Assembly: GCA_028023455.1 (NCBI GenBank)
Contig: JAQFVV010006200.1
Span: 1,747,238 to 1,811,237, forward strand
Direction: 5' to 3'
Source: Epiperipatus broadwayi
Taxonomy: Eukaryota > Onychophora > Udeonychophora > Euonychophora > Peripatidae
Length of the DNA stretch: 64,000 nucleotides
Positions 38,801 to 53,800 of the stretch are shown one piece after another. Made by a program: the position numbers and the translations under genes. Each line of letters starts with the position of its first letter. Position 1 is the first letter of the stretch. A model generated the notes under the pieces. The model worked only from the letters and a program-made list of their open reading frames with translations. It did no database searches and was not told where the DNA came from.

Positions 38801-41800
38801 TCAATGGAAAGTCTTTAAAATACAGTTGATATTTAAGTTACATTTATGACCAAAACCCCATGGAATTTTTACAATCTTTGCCAAAAAAAATCTACTTCGT
38901 GCTGAATCTAAGCAAAGAAATCTTGCTGCCAATAGTATAATAGTATAGTATTTATACATACCTGATATCTATAGTAAATAGATAAATGGGGTGTACTCTT
39001 ATTATATTTACAATCTTTTTATTGCCAAAAAAATTATTCTATAATAGTTATTTTTCTCATCTAGTGATACATAGTCTGTTCATTCCATGTTTTCATTTTG
39101 AATGCTTTTGGGTATTATTAATTGTAATAAATTCTACAAATTTATTATTTAAAAATACATCACACGTAAATGATTTTAATTACGGTTATTTGCAAGCATA
39201 GAGTTTTTTTGCATTGACTATTACAAGCTGCATATTTATATATAATAATCAAGTTATATCCAAATTGATGACATGATGGCTAATCGGAACATAACTGCTT
39301 TGTAAGTTGGTACACATTTGTATTTTCGTTAATACCAATTAATTTGATTTTTAAATTAAAATAAATATGTATATTGATAATTCGTTTTTAATAAACAGTG
39401 TTAAATATGCTAACAATTAACTTTGTCAAAGGTGACACAGCCCAATTTTGTTGCATCAAATTGTAATCAGGGAGAAAGAGATAAATGATGTACTTAATCA
39501 AGATATTATATGATTATCCTCTTATCTTTAACACATTGTTTATAATTTATTGTATTTAAAAGATACATTATTGCAATTTTTTTTTTTTTTTTTAAAGATT
39601 GTAAAAAGCACTTAATGTTAAGGAATCTTTAAAGATTTAAATTTTTTATACCATTGCCTATTTATTTTATTCTATATGACAACATTAACATTTCTTACTT
39701 TCTATATATATACTTTCTTAGTATTATGATTGTCTAAAATGAGTAAAAATATCATTAATGATAAATAGACGATTTATCTGTAATATATCGATTTTTTTTC
39801 TAAAGTCAGTTGATTCTTTTTTTTTTTATGTAATTAAATATTTTTTATTTTGCAGTATGTATTTTTTTTTTTTTTTAAAGTAATATGAATGTTATTCTTT
39901 TATACAGTGTATTGGAATTTTAATTACTGTTTAGTATCAAAACACATAGATTTGATCTAAACAGAATAATCTTTGATGTGCAAAACATTGGTTAAATTTT
40001 TAAGTTTGAAGAAAAGTCTACACAATGACAATTACAATACATCTGAAGAATACTTTTTGAATTTATTATTTTGACGTTTTCTCTATACATCTCTCAAATA
40101 TCGTCTGTGTAAACAAAAGTAATCATTGGAAACTAGATGGTGTGCTATAAATATACCTAGATCAGTTTCTAGCTCATTGATAAATATCATTTTTGCATCA
40201 CACCTATTGCAAGAAAATTGATTTTGGGATCAAATCTCTTATGATTTGAATCCAAGCCAATTATTTCTTTTTTATTCAGCTAAATAAAAATTTGTTTTTA
40301 TCGTTTGAATGCTGGAAGTGCCGGCATCTGAATCGATCTTCTGAGACTCTTATCATTCTGTTAAATTACATTTAAGTTATCTTTGACAGAATAACCTATC
40401 TGGTTAGAGTGTCACCTTAAATTCAATATTCGTGAATCTAAAAGTTTCTATTTCGATTCCCATGCTAATATTTTTACTGATCAGGTTAATGACACCTGAA
40501 AAAGGGAAGAAAATAATGCCATTCAAAATATTGTATTACATTTTAATCTCTATGCTATTATTAACAGTTATATGTATTTGAAAAGTTTAAATTAAAATTT
40601 GAATTTTTCTAAAAAACATTTAATAATTATTGATGAAAGTAGACCAACATTTAATTCCAAGTAAAATGCCATTGTCACAAACTTAAGACAAACAATAAGA
40701 ATATGATCATTATTAGGGAATAGCATTAAATATCATACATTCCATTTTTGTTGTTGTTGTTGTATTTAATAAATAGATTTTATTGTTAATAATTATTCTG
40801 TAGAACTATATTTAAATTAAAACATAATTATGAATAATTAATAGCAAGACTTTTTGTAAAAAATAAAATTCAATTATATTCATTTATGTTTTTTAGAATT
40901 TGATTTTATCAATTAATAGGGAAAAAAGAAAGAAGAAATCAAGGAGGAAGATCGAAAAGTAAATGGTATGTGTTCTTTATAATATAGGATTGCTCTTAGT
41001 TTTATGATTAGCAAGTGTTAACAAATAATTGCTTTCTTTTTCAACCAGAAAATTATCTAGCATCAGTTATATATACATGTTAGGGAAAACAATTAATTCT
41101 GCCATTCCTATTTAAAGATTAATTTATTTTAATCAGAGTTTATGGTCTCATGATGATCTTGAATATGTTATTTTAATGTTTTTTAAGTATTAAATTGCAA
41201 TATTGTATTGTTAATTGGTAGTTTTCTTTTGTGTCCAGCTAGCTAATGTACATACAATTAGAACTAATTTTATAAGATCCCAATTATCTAAATATAAATG
41301 AATATCACATGACCACCACCTCTTATGCTTGTGTATAACTGTTGTTAAAACAGATCCATATGACTACATAAGCTAATGGGCTTGGATTGAAAACATTAAG
41401 GTATTTTCAGTTTAAGACTCATAGTTTTGTAATTAAGTGGAGATAAAAGGTGGCTGCTGGAAGGTTGCATTAGATCTAAGATCTAGGTGCAGTGCTCTCA
41501 GGTCCAAGGCTCCTCACTGACAAAGGCCACAAGCCAGAAACTAGTTTGGGGATATTGGATGAGTAGGCACTAGATGGGGATTTTATGCACTAGCCTTCTG
41601 GCATCCATTGATTACTCTAGCTTACTGTGTGTGGCAATATGTATAGTGAGTTTTGCCTGTTTTAAATATAAATGAATTGAGCCATAATTATTATGAACTC
41701 TATGGAGATATAAATTTACAAAAAAAAGGTATTGTTGTTGAACAGTGTGATTCTTTTCAAGTAATAACAAAGGAACTCCAAAATTATTCTAAACTAATAT

Positions 41801-44800
41801 TGAAATTACAGGTATCTGGTCAGATAATGATGTTTTCTTCATGGATTCTTTATTGACAAATTATGTATAACTGTCAATGTACTTAATACTTTTTTTTATT
41901 AAGATTTATATTTTAATTCTAAAACATGTTACTTTTTAGCAAATTATAATGAAGATTAACAAAGATTAATCACTTTTAGCAGATCATATTATTTTCTAAT
42001 TAACAGATTGGATGATTAATATAATTCAGGTTTATTATTAAATACTCAATTTTAAAAATAAAATTGATTTATCTATTATCTAAATAATATTAATAGTTTT
42101 TTTAAAAATAATTTGGAATTATGAATTATTTTGCAATGCTGACAATTAAAGATTTAAAATTTCCTCTTCAGAGTTATTTTGACTTAAAGAGTACTATAGT
42201 TCATTCTATACATACTGTCACCTAAAATAAAACTAATGGCAATCCAAATTTGTTCTATTATCCTAATTTGTAAGATTCTAATGCCCTCTTATAAATATTA
42301 TGAAATATGAATTTGCTTCTCATAAATCATTTATAAAGTCTTTGCAGCATATATAATTGTTATAATGCAAAGTAGGTTTTTATGAACTTTTGAAGAAGGT
42401 ATTTAAATGAATTCTTGGAAGAAATATGACTGTTTGATAACAAATTCATATTGAAATATTTTTATTTTATTTTAGGTCATATTGAAGACAATAAAGACTG
42501 TGAAGAAAAAGTGGAAATCGATAAGAAAAAAAGTAACAAAAATGATCTAAGTAATGAAAAAAGAATGGTTAAAGGGCCAAAATCTGGAAAAAAGCAAAAA
42601 AATGCAAAAAAAGGCAAACAGGAACAAAATAATGGAAAAAGTGAAGAAAAAAAAGTGAAAGGTTTATATTTATCAATATAGATTTAATTTTTTTTAGATT
42701 TAATATATGATATTTTTTTATATTTGATAGATTCCAGAAAAAATGTATCAAGATCAAATTTGTGAACATCATGAATCATTCCCATAGGAATATTGTGACT
42801 AACATTTAAACTATAGTATGACCCAATAAGAATGCAGATATGTTTTTAAATAAAATATATTTCACCAGTATATGAATATTAATGTTATATTAAAATAGAA
42901 GAAACATTTAAAAAATATATTGATTAAATAATAACATTAAATACAAATTTATTGCCTCCTTTCTTATTAATTTTTAAAAGAAAATTAAATGTTTCTGCCA
43001 TAAATTTACCCTCAAATTTAAAATTACTCTTAAATTTCTTTAGCAAAATAAAATTAATAAAATTTCTAAAAAAAATTGTGAATATTTAGCAGTATTTTTC
43101 TAGATTTTCACAGTATGAATTAATGTTTTTTTTTTTTTTCGCAGTTTATATATGTTATGCAAGTTATGTAATCTCTTAAGGTCCAAATTAGCAATTTTAG
43201 TGCTTAATAATTATTAAAATTATCATGAATAGCTGACTTTTCTAAAAATTGAATATCAGATTTTTTTGGAATATGATGCTTTCTTGGAGCGTACTCGTCT
43301 ACAATCTAGTTAATAATTTACAATTTGAAATGCATGCGTATTATGAACTTCTTTTGCATTAGACTCATCATTATAATTAGTCTATTAGATGCATTGCTTT
43401 TGAGTATGAATACATATAAATTTCTTTACAGGAATTTTCTGCCGATAGTAAATGTTGTGATAATCAATATATGTGTCATATAAACATTTAATAACAGCAG
43501 ACCATATTAGTTTACAGTATTAATACTATAATTTCCAATAACTGTAGTTAATGTTTACAGTTCCTATTAATGCAAGCATTAAAATCTCTTTTAAAAAAAA
43601 TTAATTTGGTCTTTCAATGCTATTTATTGGTAAAATAATATCACCCAGCAGAAAATAAAAAGTTGTTTGTTTTTTTTTAACTCTCTGAATTTAATGTTGG
43701 AGAATATAAGTGAGCATAGATATCATTATGCAAACCAAGTTAGCCTATTACTGGTACAACTAGGAATTCCACAAATGGAAGATACTATGTGAATAATAAC
43801 ATGATAATAATTAGCTAAAATGGTAAGATTAGGAGTGGTCATTAAAAATTTGCCCTATGCAGTATTAAACATTTATATTAGAAATACATGGATGCTTGAG
43901 ACCTTAAAAAAAAATGTGTGTCAGTATTTGTGGAGTTTATGAAAGTGTAACAAATGTATTGTTGAATCATTATTACATGTTCAATTAATTCAATAAAATT
44001 ATTAATCTGGGAAGGCTAAGAAACAAGAAAAATTATATTTATGGCATTGTATTTGAATTTAATAATCATAAGATTAATTAAAATATATCAATCATATTGA
44101 GCTAAGTGACCAAAAGTAATGACAATATCCTATAGTTTATCACGGCTATATCAGATACCCTTATATGCCTGATGTTTTCCAGAATAAGTTTTTACTTTAT
44201 TAAATTATTAATCCAGGGATTAATACTATTACTACCACTATCTGTCCAAAATACATGCGATAACACTATAATCTCTTAAACAATATTTATCAATCCACTA
44301 CCAGAAAGTGTGACATTTCCAATACTGCACAAATCTCATAAAAGCTTGGAATGATTTTAGAATGTATAAATATGTTGTTAGTTATTTTTTATTTTAATTT
44401 TTTTTATTTTTTATTATTTTGGGGTGGGGTTTTTTTAAAAAAAGGAAGGGGAAAGACAATAAACTTTTTCACTTTATAAATCTGTTTTTTAATTGCTAAT
44501 TCAGAAATTGATAATTAACAGGTCAGTCAGCAGTTTTAACCAGTTTCAATTCAATAAAATAATTGGATATCATTAGACAGACTTCAAATTCAAGAATAAT
44601 ATTTATTAAAATAATGGTTATGTAATGCCTAGCATAAATAAATGTGAAGCAAACAACTATATATCGCTTTAATAAGTTTCCTAATTAGTATAGAATAAGA
44701 GATTGTCACTTTATGGTCTTGTGCAATGAAACTAATCTCTTAATCAATTGTCTGTTTAATTTGTTGTTTATGTCCCCTGATAATCTATACATAAAAAAGT

Positions 44801-47800
44801 ACGTAATTTCCATTGATCTGACATGGATAGGATTCTATTCTTTCTAAAGAGAACAATACTTACAAGATATTCTATTAAATAGTAAATGAAAATTCCAATG
44901 TAAAATACATATAAGATTCTAAAAGTAGAACTATCGTCTATTTCTGAAAATGGTAATAGTGATCAGTGAAAGAAGATAATCTATTATATTCATTAATGAA
45001 CAAAAATGAATTATATGACAATTCTGGCATTCGTGTTAAATTGATCATTTGATAAAATTTATGAAACTATTTAAGATACTCTTGGGAATGTTAATTCTAG
45101 TTAACTATTAATATAATACAATTGTGATTATTTGATTGACAGTATTTAATGGTACTAACTATCAGTCTGTTTTTCTGCTTACATTAAAAAATTTAGATAT
45201 GTTCATGCTCAAAAGCAATGCTTCTAATTGACTAATTATAGTTCTGAGTCTGAATGCAAAAGGAGTTCGTAGTACGCAGGCATTTAAAATTGTAAATTAT
45301 TAACCAGATCATAATCAAATATGCTTCAAGGTTAAAATAATAGTGGCATTAAAAAATAAATGTTATTCCAGTCATATTCCTAAGAAATTTGATGTTAATT
45401 TTTTTAAAATGTAGCTATTGATGCTAATTTTGACTTTAAGGATTATCATATTACTGAGGCATGGAAGTCTTGGGGAGTGTGTTCTGGATTTGAAAAAATA
45501 AAAAGGTAATTGTGACGTTCTCTGAAAATGATAAATCAAAAGAAATAAGCAGCATTTTCTACTTAGCAAATAATAAGTTGAATATGTTACTTCATAACCA
45601 ATATAGAGAGTTAAAGATAGAATTTCAAAAACTGATAAGAATTTTTTAAAATAAGTGGATGATTTAAAACTGCAAAGGAGATAATTGATTGTGGTCCTTA
45701 GATGTTTTTTGACACATAGAAATTAATATATGGAACTAAAAAATATTTCATCGCTGTCACTTTTTTATATGATAATAATGATATTTTGGACAAATGGAAA
45801 AAGTGTTTAATCTTTCAAATAGCGATGTAAGAATTGTGATGATGATTTATTAATGATACATCCATTCAGATATGATAAAAAACCAACTTAAACAAATTAA
45901 AAATATTTTTTTAAAAGGGTGGTTTGTAAATATTTGGAGAAATAGGCAAAAATGTAGTAAGTAATATGGAATATGATTGTTATCCATTGTAGCAGAGGTG
46001 CTTTCAAAGATATTGTTGAATAGGCTGCTTCTAGTCATAGATATATAGCAAAAACAATGTGATTTTAGAAAATCAAGAAGCACTATAGACATTTTTTGTC
46101 GTCAGGCAAATGCGAAAAAAAATGTAGAGAATATAAGAGTGATTGATTTTATTAAGAAGATATCACTGAGAATAGAATGCAATAGAGATCTACAATTAGA
46201 CAAAGTGATAAAGTCTTTCGGGAAGAAAAGTTTGAGTTCATAAAAAGTTGAAAGACAGCATCACAAAATATCAAACAAAAAATAAGCATATTTGTATATG
46301 GATGTATTTACAGATTGATTTGCTTAGTCCTCATTAAACTTAACTAGTATGTTATTATTTTTGTCTTGGGGGAGGGGGGGCGGATGGACGATGACTAATA
46401 ATGATGATGATGTTAATATAACAAAACAGCATTGATGCCTTGAGAAATAAAAATGTAATGGCTATTTATAGTATTGTTTTATCTTTTAAAAATAGAATTA
46501 GGAAGAAAATTTTAAAACATTTTTATTATTGGTTTGAAAACAAATTATTGGTGACTTAAAGTTTTTTTTTTTTTCTTGCATTCAGAAATTTGTTTAAAGG
46601 GTGTTATTAAAATGCAATCCTATTGAATTAAATTTGTTGATATCTTCATAAAGTATTACAATAAATACTTATGCTAATTACATGATTTGGTTAGAAAAGT
46701 GCTGCATAATCAAATTAAAATATAGTTTTTATTATTACATGAAAGAAAATGGGAATGGTATTTGTAAATCACTTTTTTTTTTTGTAACCACTGACATATT
46801 TAAATTCTGCAAATAAATTATTGGATTGTAAGAAAAAATATTCTTATATCTTTTTAATTTACATAAATTCTAATTCATGATGAAATAAAGTCTGATAGTC
46901 TTAAAAATTTTAAGTTCTTTTTCACTTAAAAATTTTTCATCTGTAGAAGAATGTGTTTTTTAAGTACTAGCTATTAATCTAAACAAGGACTGGTAATAAA
47001 GTACCATTTTTCTATACAAGAATTTTTAAATTTTCTTGTACGGGAATTTAAAAAAAAATGCATAGAAAAATTGTTTTCTTTAATAGATTTCATAGTCAGG
47101 TTTAATATCTGTTTCATTGGTGTGAGAAATAAATAAGAACTAGAGTCATTTGTATCTTTTATGTTATACCAAGTGTCTAATATTTCTTTAAAATGTTAAT
47201 ATAGCTAACTTAAATTAATTAGTTCTAGTGGTTGCTTACTTTATTCATAAATAAGTATAATCTTCAGCAGAATTAACCAAGGAGATTACTGTATGAAGTT
47301 CAAGTGAAGGTGTTAAATAAATATCCTGGAGTACAATGCAGATTGATCTATCAGTATTATCATAATAAGAGCTTTTTGGTTAAGTGGTTAATAAATTTCC
47401 TTTTCATATTTTAGTATTCAAGTCTAGGTTTTTATTGCCATAAACAGGGGTAATGTAGGATGGTTTTTTTTTTTTTTGGTAGCCAACTTAGCCATTCAAT
47501 AGCGACCAGTAAATGATTGTAAAAATTAAAAATATGATTGTCTATTGTTGGGAGAGATATAACACCACCACAGACACTGAATTTATGGCCACCTTTATTT
47601 TTAATATTCTCATTGCATTCTCTTTTTATATTAAAAACATCTAAATGCTCAATTGTAATTAAATTGTGTAATCTGAAATTTGTGAACATTTTATATTTAA
47701 CTAGATAATAGAACTGACTTTTATCAAAGAATTGACTTTGTCAGAGATAGTGGTACTATAATTGAATGGAGTGTTGTCATAATTTAGTTCCAGAATAATA

Positions 47801-50800
47801 TTAAAATTAATATATAGAATGTTATAGTTAGGAATAAATCAAAGATGAAGTATATATTAAAATATTAGAAATGAATATGAAATGATTGAATATTATTGAT
47901 CTTTATGAAACGATGATTTAGAATCAAAGTGATTGTTGAAATGGAATATTTCTTTACAAAATCCTAATGAACTAGTGAAAGTCCCTTTATCTTTTTGAAG
48001 ATGAGAAAGTTAATGTCCTTCGCAGGCTAAATGAAAATCTTTTCTCCTTCTTAATTCTGGTAAGATTGAAAACTCTAGTTTAGGCATATTGCATGGGTAA
48101 ATATAATGTCATGCAAATAGCATTTGATAAATGGTCTGTGTTTGCCACAACCCATCACTAAAGTTGCCAGATAAATGAATTAAATGGAACAGTATGTTAA
48201 TGCTCCATTTGCTATGGTGGGGAGATTGAGAATTATTACTAATCAAAGTCAGTCTTGGAAATATAAGACAAAATGTTTTATCTCTTACTGGCCTTACATT
48301 TCTTAGAATTGACTATATTTTCTATCTTTCCAAAACCTATTCTGTGATGTAAAGGGGAAAATGCTTACAATATGAAGTACAGAATTATTCACACTTTTTT
48401 CGTTAAAAAAAAAGAATTGGGATTGATTTATTTCTTGTTCGTTTTTAGTAGTATAATCATTCTGCCATATTTCTCATACACTTTTCACAAAGCTTTTTAC
48501 TGCCAGTTGACAATTTCAACTGATTAGTAGTTTTCTTCAGAACTAAAAAAACAATTGTATTACATTTATCTTATATATGTATATACAAACATGTAATTTT
48601 TAAACACAATATGTACATTCTTAAGAAATTTCATCAGTAAAACTAAAAATATTCATCTATATATTTATGTACAAAACATATAAATCATATATATACATAC
48701 ATTATGCATTTCCATAAAGCTGATTTGACATTTGTGAAAAGTTATATATGTATGTTTATATATGACAAAAAAAAAAAAATCAAGTCATCTGTCACATGAC
48801 TTAATAAGCTTGTATTTACAAATGTTATATATAGAGCCGCAAAATAAGCTTTTAACAAGCTTTGAGAATATCCTCAACCCAGGTCGATTTCTGCTTCTAG
48901 CGTCATCAATGAGGTGCTTGAATCTAATGCTTGACTATCCTGGCACCTCACTGACGACGCCAGAAGCAAAAACCGGTCTGGGGTTGAGGATATTCTCAAA
49001 GCTTGTTAAGAGCTTATTTTGCGAGCTCTATATATAACATGTCTATATATATTGTAACGAGCACAGACGTTCGTTACATTGTTGTTGTTTTTTTTAATTT
49101 ATTAAACATGAAAGTAAATTAAAAAGTTCGCATTTAAAAATTTTCTTTAAGAATTAAAAATTGAAATTAAATATCATCTTAAACTCTTATATATTAATTA
49201 AATCGCACAGATAATGAAAAATTATTAAAATAAAACTTTATTAAAGAAAAAGTATTTTAAAACTAAATTTTAAAAAGATTTGGAGATGAAATTATATCTT
49301 TAAATTTATCTTTAAATATATTTTTGATTTGGAAAACAGGTTAATTAATCAGAAATGGAAATGATTGTTAATTAGTTAAATGTAAACCAGCCTTCGGCAT
49401 TTAAATGTAAAAACACCGGTCAGATAAGAAAACAATAGAAACTGTTAGCAAATAAGAAGAAATCCCTATGGAATCGGACCGCAGCGAAAGGACCATCGCA
49501 TCGGTGACGTAATGTAAATTCAATCCTTCACATTAATATAAAAGGAAAATTTGGAAATTATTAATCAGTGACTAGTTATTGATGATTATTACGATGTAAC
49601 AGCTAGGTGTTAGTGCTGAGGGGATTGAAAAAGACGCACAGCTTCAATCCCTTCAGTTCTGCTAAGAAAGGAAGAAAAATGAACCATCGTTTCTACATTG
49701 AGGACCAACTACACTAAAAAAATCTCCGGATGGATAAATAAATCGGCCAACAGGATACCAATCTTCGGACGACGTGGGAATTCACGTTCAAACGGCAAGG
49801 AATATATGAAGATGAACTATTTAAATAACCGTAAGAACTTTAAAATTTATGAACAGTAAATTAAAAACTTTCCAGATTTAAATAATTGCAATATTATTCT
49901 ATCTGACCGATATTATTTATTAATTAGTTATAATTTTATTTAATGTATTTATTTTGTAAAATCATTTCCATTTATTTATTTTTTGTTCTTTAAGTTTTAT
50001 TATGATTTTTGTTTTCCGTTAAATTAATTATAAAAATGTTAAACTTAAGTCGGGCGTGAATGGCTGTATAGATTTGTAAAGTTATATTAGGGGAGGGTAA
50101 TCTTAGGTTATTTATGTCGTTGTTAGATTGGGTCAATGGATTGGATATATTGATGTAGTTAGTAGATGTAATCGGAGATTCGCTACTGGCAGAATCGTTT
50201 ATATATACGCCGCACTCACCCGTTTGCCTATGGAAGGAATTATAAGACGGAGAACGCAGTTCCTTTCTATGGAGTTTTTTTTTTATTGTTCTTCTCGTTA
50301 GATAGATGTAATATTCCTATCTGATTGAGAGTCAATGTCTTTTCTTAATTCTTTTGGTGCTGCCGTATTTCGTATTACATTGAATACATCGATGTATCAG
50401 ATGGATTGATGCCAGTTTGACTGCGAATTTTAGCCTAAGGTTAAATAGGGATAGAATATTTTAATTTCAATGCAAATCTATGTAGTATTCATACTCGATT
50501 CTAAATAAAAATGCATTAAATTTAAGTTGTTTATAGACGCTTGCATGGATTGTTTATCGGTTAACTATGTTTTGCGTTTTCATATTTGATCAAAATATAT
50601 AGACATTCGATAAATAATGATACCTTACGGTGAGTATCTAAAATGTATTTATTCGGATGTCTTTTAAGTTATTGGTGACAATGCAAGTATCTTATGGTGA
50701 ATACTATTGGGTTACATATAAATTTCCCTCCGCAATTGTCAGTAATCAATAATTTTATATTTTGATCGCTTATGTTTACTTTGGAATGTTTTTAACCGTG

Positions 50801-53800
50801 TAATCTATGTAACCGATCTATAGCAACTTATTATAACAAGCTTTTATAATCCCATCTGTGCGAACTTAATTAAAATGTAAAATTAGAATATAATAGTAAT
50901 TAAAGGTAAATTAAAGTCAAAAATCAAAGTTAAAAATAATGTTAAATGTTAAAATGTAAAACTAATACTAAAATAATTTTAAATCTTATATATATGTGCA
51001 TAAATAAATGTTTGTATGTTAATTACTGGCAGTGGCTTATTTTATTTATTTTTTAATGTTGAAATCTAATTAGATAAGATCTTATATTATTTAATCTCTG
51101 CTATTCCACTGAGCTAGTGACATGGGCTAACGACCGGAATCAAAATTTAAAAAAAAAAAAATTTTTTTTTTTGACTTACGTATCTGCCTACTTTATAAAT
51201 TTTTCTAGGTTCAAATGCCTAGATGGCGCCCCGTAGTGCAGTTTACGTTAAGTCGCCTTTCTCCGGATCGTTACAATGGCGAACCAACTCGGGCCGATCT
51301 TTAATAAACCACAAATACCCTGAGCAAATTTTGTCAAAATGAAATATTTTTATCTGTTTACATAAAGTCGTATACTTTAAATCTGATAAAAGCACTGCCA
51401 GAAAGAAATAGCACATATATTAAAAACCAACGGAAAGATATAAAAAATTTTAAAACTAATTTTTGTTAAAAAAAAAAAAAAAGTCAAAAGGTTGCAATAA
51501 ATATGTTTTTTTTGTTGTTGTTGATATATATTACGCTTTAACGTGTATAGGCGCACAGCCCCGTAAGTTTATGATCGAAATGTGGTGCCTTACGATGAGT
51601 ACCTTTGGGAATTACTTCAGTGTAACCCTATTTAAGCATTTTAATCAGTCATAAATAAGTTGGTGGTATTTATAATTGTGCTGCAAATATACACGCATAA
51701 ACCCATTATCTTTCAAAATATATTTACTTCAATGCAACCTTCCTAAATAATTTAAATAATTTGCTTGTCATGCCGTGAGTAAAAATAAAATGTATAAAAT
51801 AAAATAGAATTCTCGGGGGGAGGAGGTGTAAACGTAAATGGTCCTTAGGTAAGCGATAGTCAACATTTTCTTTTTCTTTTTGTATATAGTCTTTTTGTAA
51901 AATTATTAACCGGATGTTTTGTAAATGTCTTCGTCAATCGTGTACCGTAATTACTAACCCTAAGTAAAATATTTTTTTTTTTTGATCATTTTTTTTTAAG
52001 TAACTTTACTGATATGTAACGAGCATAGACGTTCGTTACATTGTTGTTTTTTTTTAAATTTATTAAACATGAAAGTAAATTAAAAAGTTCGCATTTAAAA
52101 ATTTTCTTTAAGAATTAAAAATTGAAATTAAATATCATCTTAAACTCTTATATATTAATTAAATCGCACAGATAATGAAAAATTATTAAAATAAAACTTT
52201 ATTAAAGAAAAAGTATTTTAAAACTAAATTTTAAAAAGATTTGGAGATGAAATTATATCTTTAAATTTATCTTTAAATATATTTTTGATTTGGAAAACAG
52301 GTTAATTAATCAGAAATGGAAATGATTGTTAATTAGTTAAATGTAAACCAGCCTTCGGCATTTAAATGTAAAAACACCGGTCAGATAAGAAAACAATAGA
52401 AACTGTTAGCAAATAAGAAGAAATCCCTATGGAATCGGACCGCAGCGAAAGGACCATCGCATCGGTGACGTAATGTAAATTCAATCCTTCACATTAATAT
52501 AAAAGGAAAATTTGGAAATTATTAATCAGTGACTAGTTATTGATGATTATTACGATGTAACAGCTAGGTGTTAGTGCTGAGGGGATTGAAAAAGACGCAC
52601 AGCTTCAATCCCTTCAGTTCTGCTAAGAAAGGAAGAAAAATGAACCATCGTTTCTACATTGAGGACCAACTACACTAAAAAAATCTCCGGATGGATAAAT
52701 AAATCGGCCAACAGGATACCAATCTTCGGACGACGTGGGAATTCACGTTCAAACGGCAAGGAATATATGAAGATGAACTATTTAAATAACCGTAAGAACT
52801 TTAAAATTTATGAACAGTAAATTAAAAACTTTCCAGATTTAAATAATTGCAATATTATTCTATCTGACCAACATTATTTATTAATTAGTTATAATTTTAT
52901 TTAATGTATTTATTTTGTAAAATCATTTCCATTTATTTATTTTTTGTTCTTTAAGTTTTATTATGATTTTTGTTTTCCGTTAAATTAATTATAAAAATGT
53001 TAAACTTAAGTCGGGCGTGAATGGCTGTATAGATTTGTAAAGTTATATTAGGGGAGGGTAATCTTAGGTTATTTATGTCGTTGTTAGATTGGGTCAATGG
53101 ATTGGATATATTGATGTAGTTAGTAGATGTAATCGGAGATTCGCTACTGGCAGAATCGTTTATATATACGCCGCACTCACCCGTTTGCCTATGGAAGGAA
53201 TTATAAGACGGAGAACGCAGTTCCTTTCTATGGAGTTTTTTTTTTTATTGTTCTTCTCGTTAGATAGATGTAATATTCCTATCTGATTGAGAGTCAATGT
53301 CTTTTCTTAATTCTTTTGGTGCTGCCGTATTTCGTATTACATTGAATACATCGATGTATCAGATGGATTGATGCCAGTTTGACTGCGAATTTTAGCCTAA
53401 GGTTAAATAGGGATAGAATATTTTAATTTCAATGCAAATCTATGTAGTATTCATACTCGATTCTAAATAAAAATGCATTAAATTTAAGTTGTTTATAGAC
53501 GCTTGCATGGATTGTTTATCGGTTAACTATGTTTTGCGTTTTCATATTTGATCAAAATATATAGACATTCGATAAATAATGATACCTTACGGTGAGTATC
53601 TAAAATGTATTTATTCGGATGTCTTTTAAGTTATTGGTGACAATGCAAGTATCTTATGGTGAATACTATTGGGTTACATATAAATTTCCCTCCGCAATTG
53701 TCAGTAATCAATAATTTTATATTTTGATCGCTTATGTTTACTTTGAAATGTTTTTAACCGTGTAATCTATGTAACCGATCTATAGTCAACTTATTATAAA

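Larger units (their letters stand above)
40966..42475 (+). other. LIG1: LIG1 intron 6 (1.5 kb)
   Basis: Contains the family-B element at 41304-41663. The rest is AT-rich without recognised features. Confidence 0.75.
48780..49050. mobile_element. Foldback element with hammerhead-like motifs (family B2)
   Basis: Inverted arms include ATAAGCTTTTAACAAGCTTTG plus GAGAATATCCTCAACCC on the left and the matching GGTTGAGGATATTCTCAAAG on the right. CACATGACTTAATAAGCTTG near the left end links it to the element at 63215. Each arm has a ribozyme-like core, one better preserved than the other. No clear target duplication was found because the flanks are TA-rich and an LTR element has inserted at the right end. 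Confidence 0.7.

Noticed and set aside
40150-40192. Ribozyme-like text on minus strand (AGAAACTGATCTAGG)
   Set aside because: There is no CUGANGA box and no pairing stems. It may be a far-decayed family-B copy but cannot be supported.
48762-49037. 91-codon frame across the foldback at 48780
   Set aside because: It is produced by the inverted repeat, includes both arms and has no protein-like domain.
53089-53286. 65-codon frame in the 3' LTR
   Set aside because: Nearly the same sequence in the 5' LTR; no start context, no known domain, and no Gag or Pol similarity.
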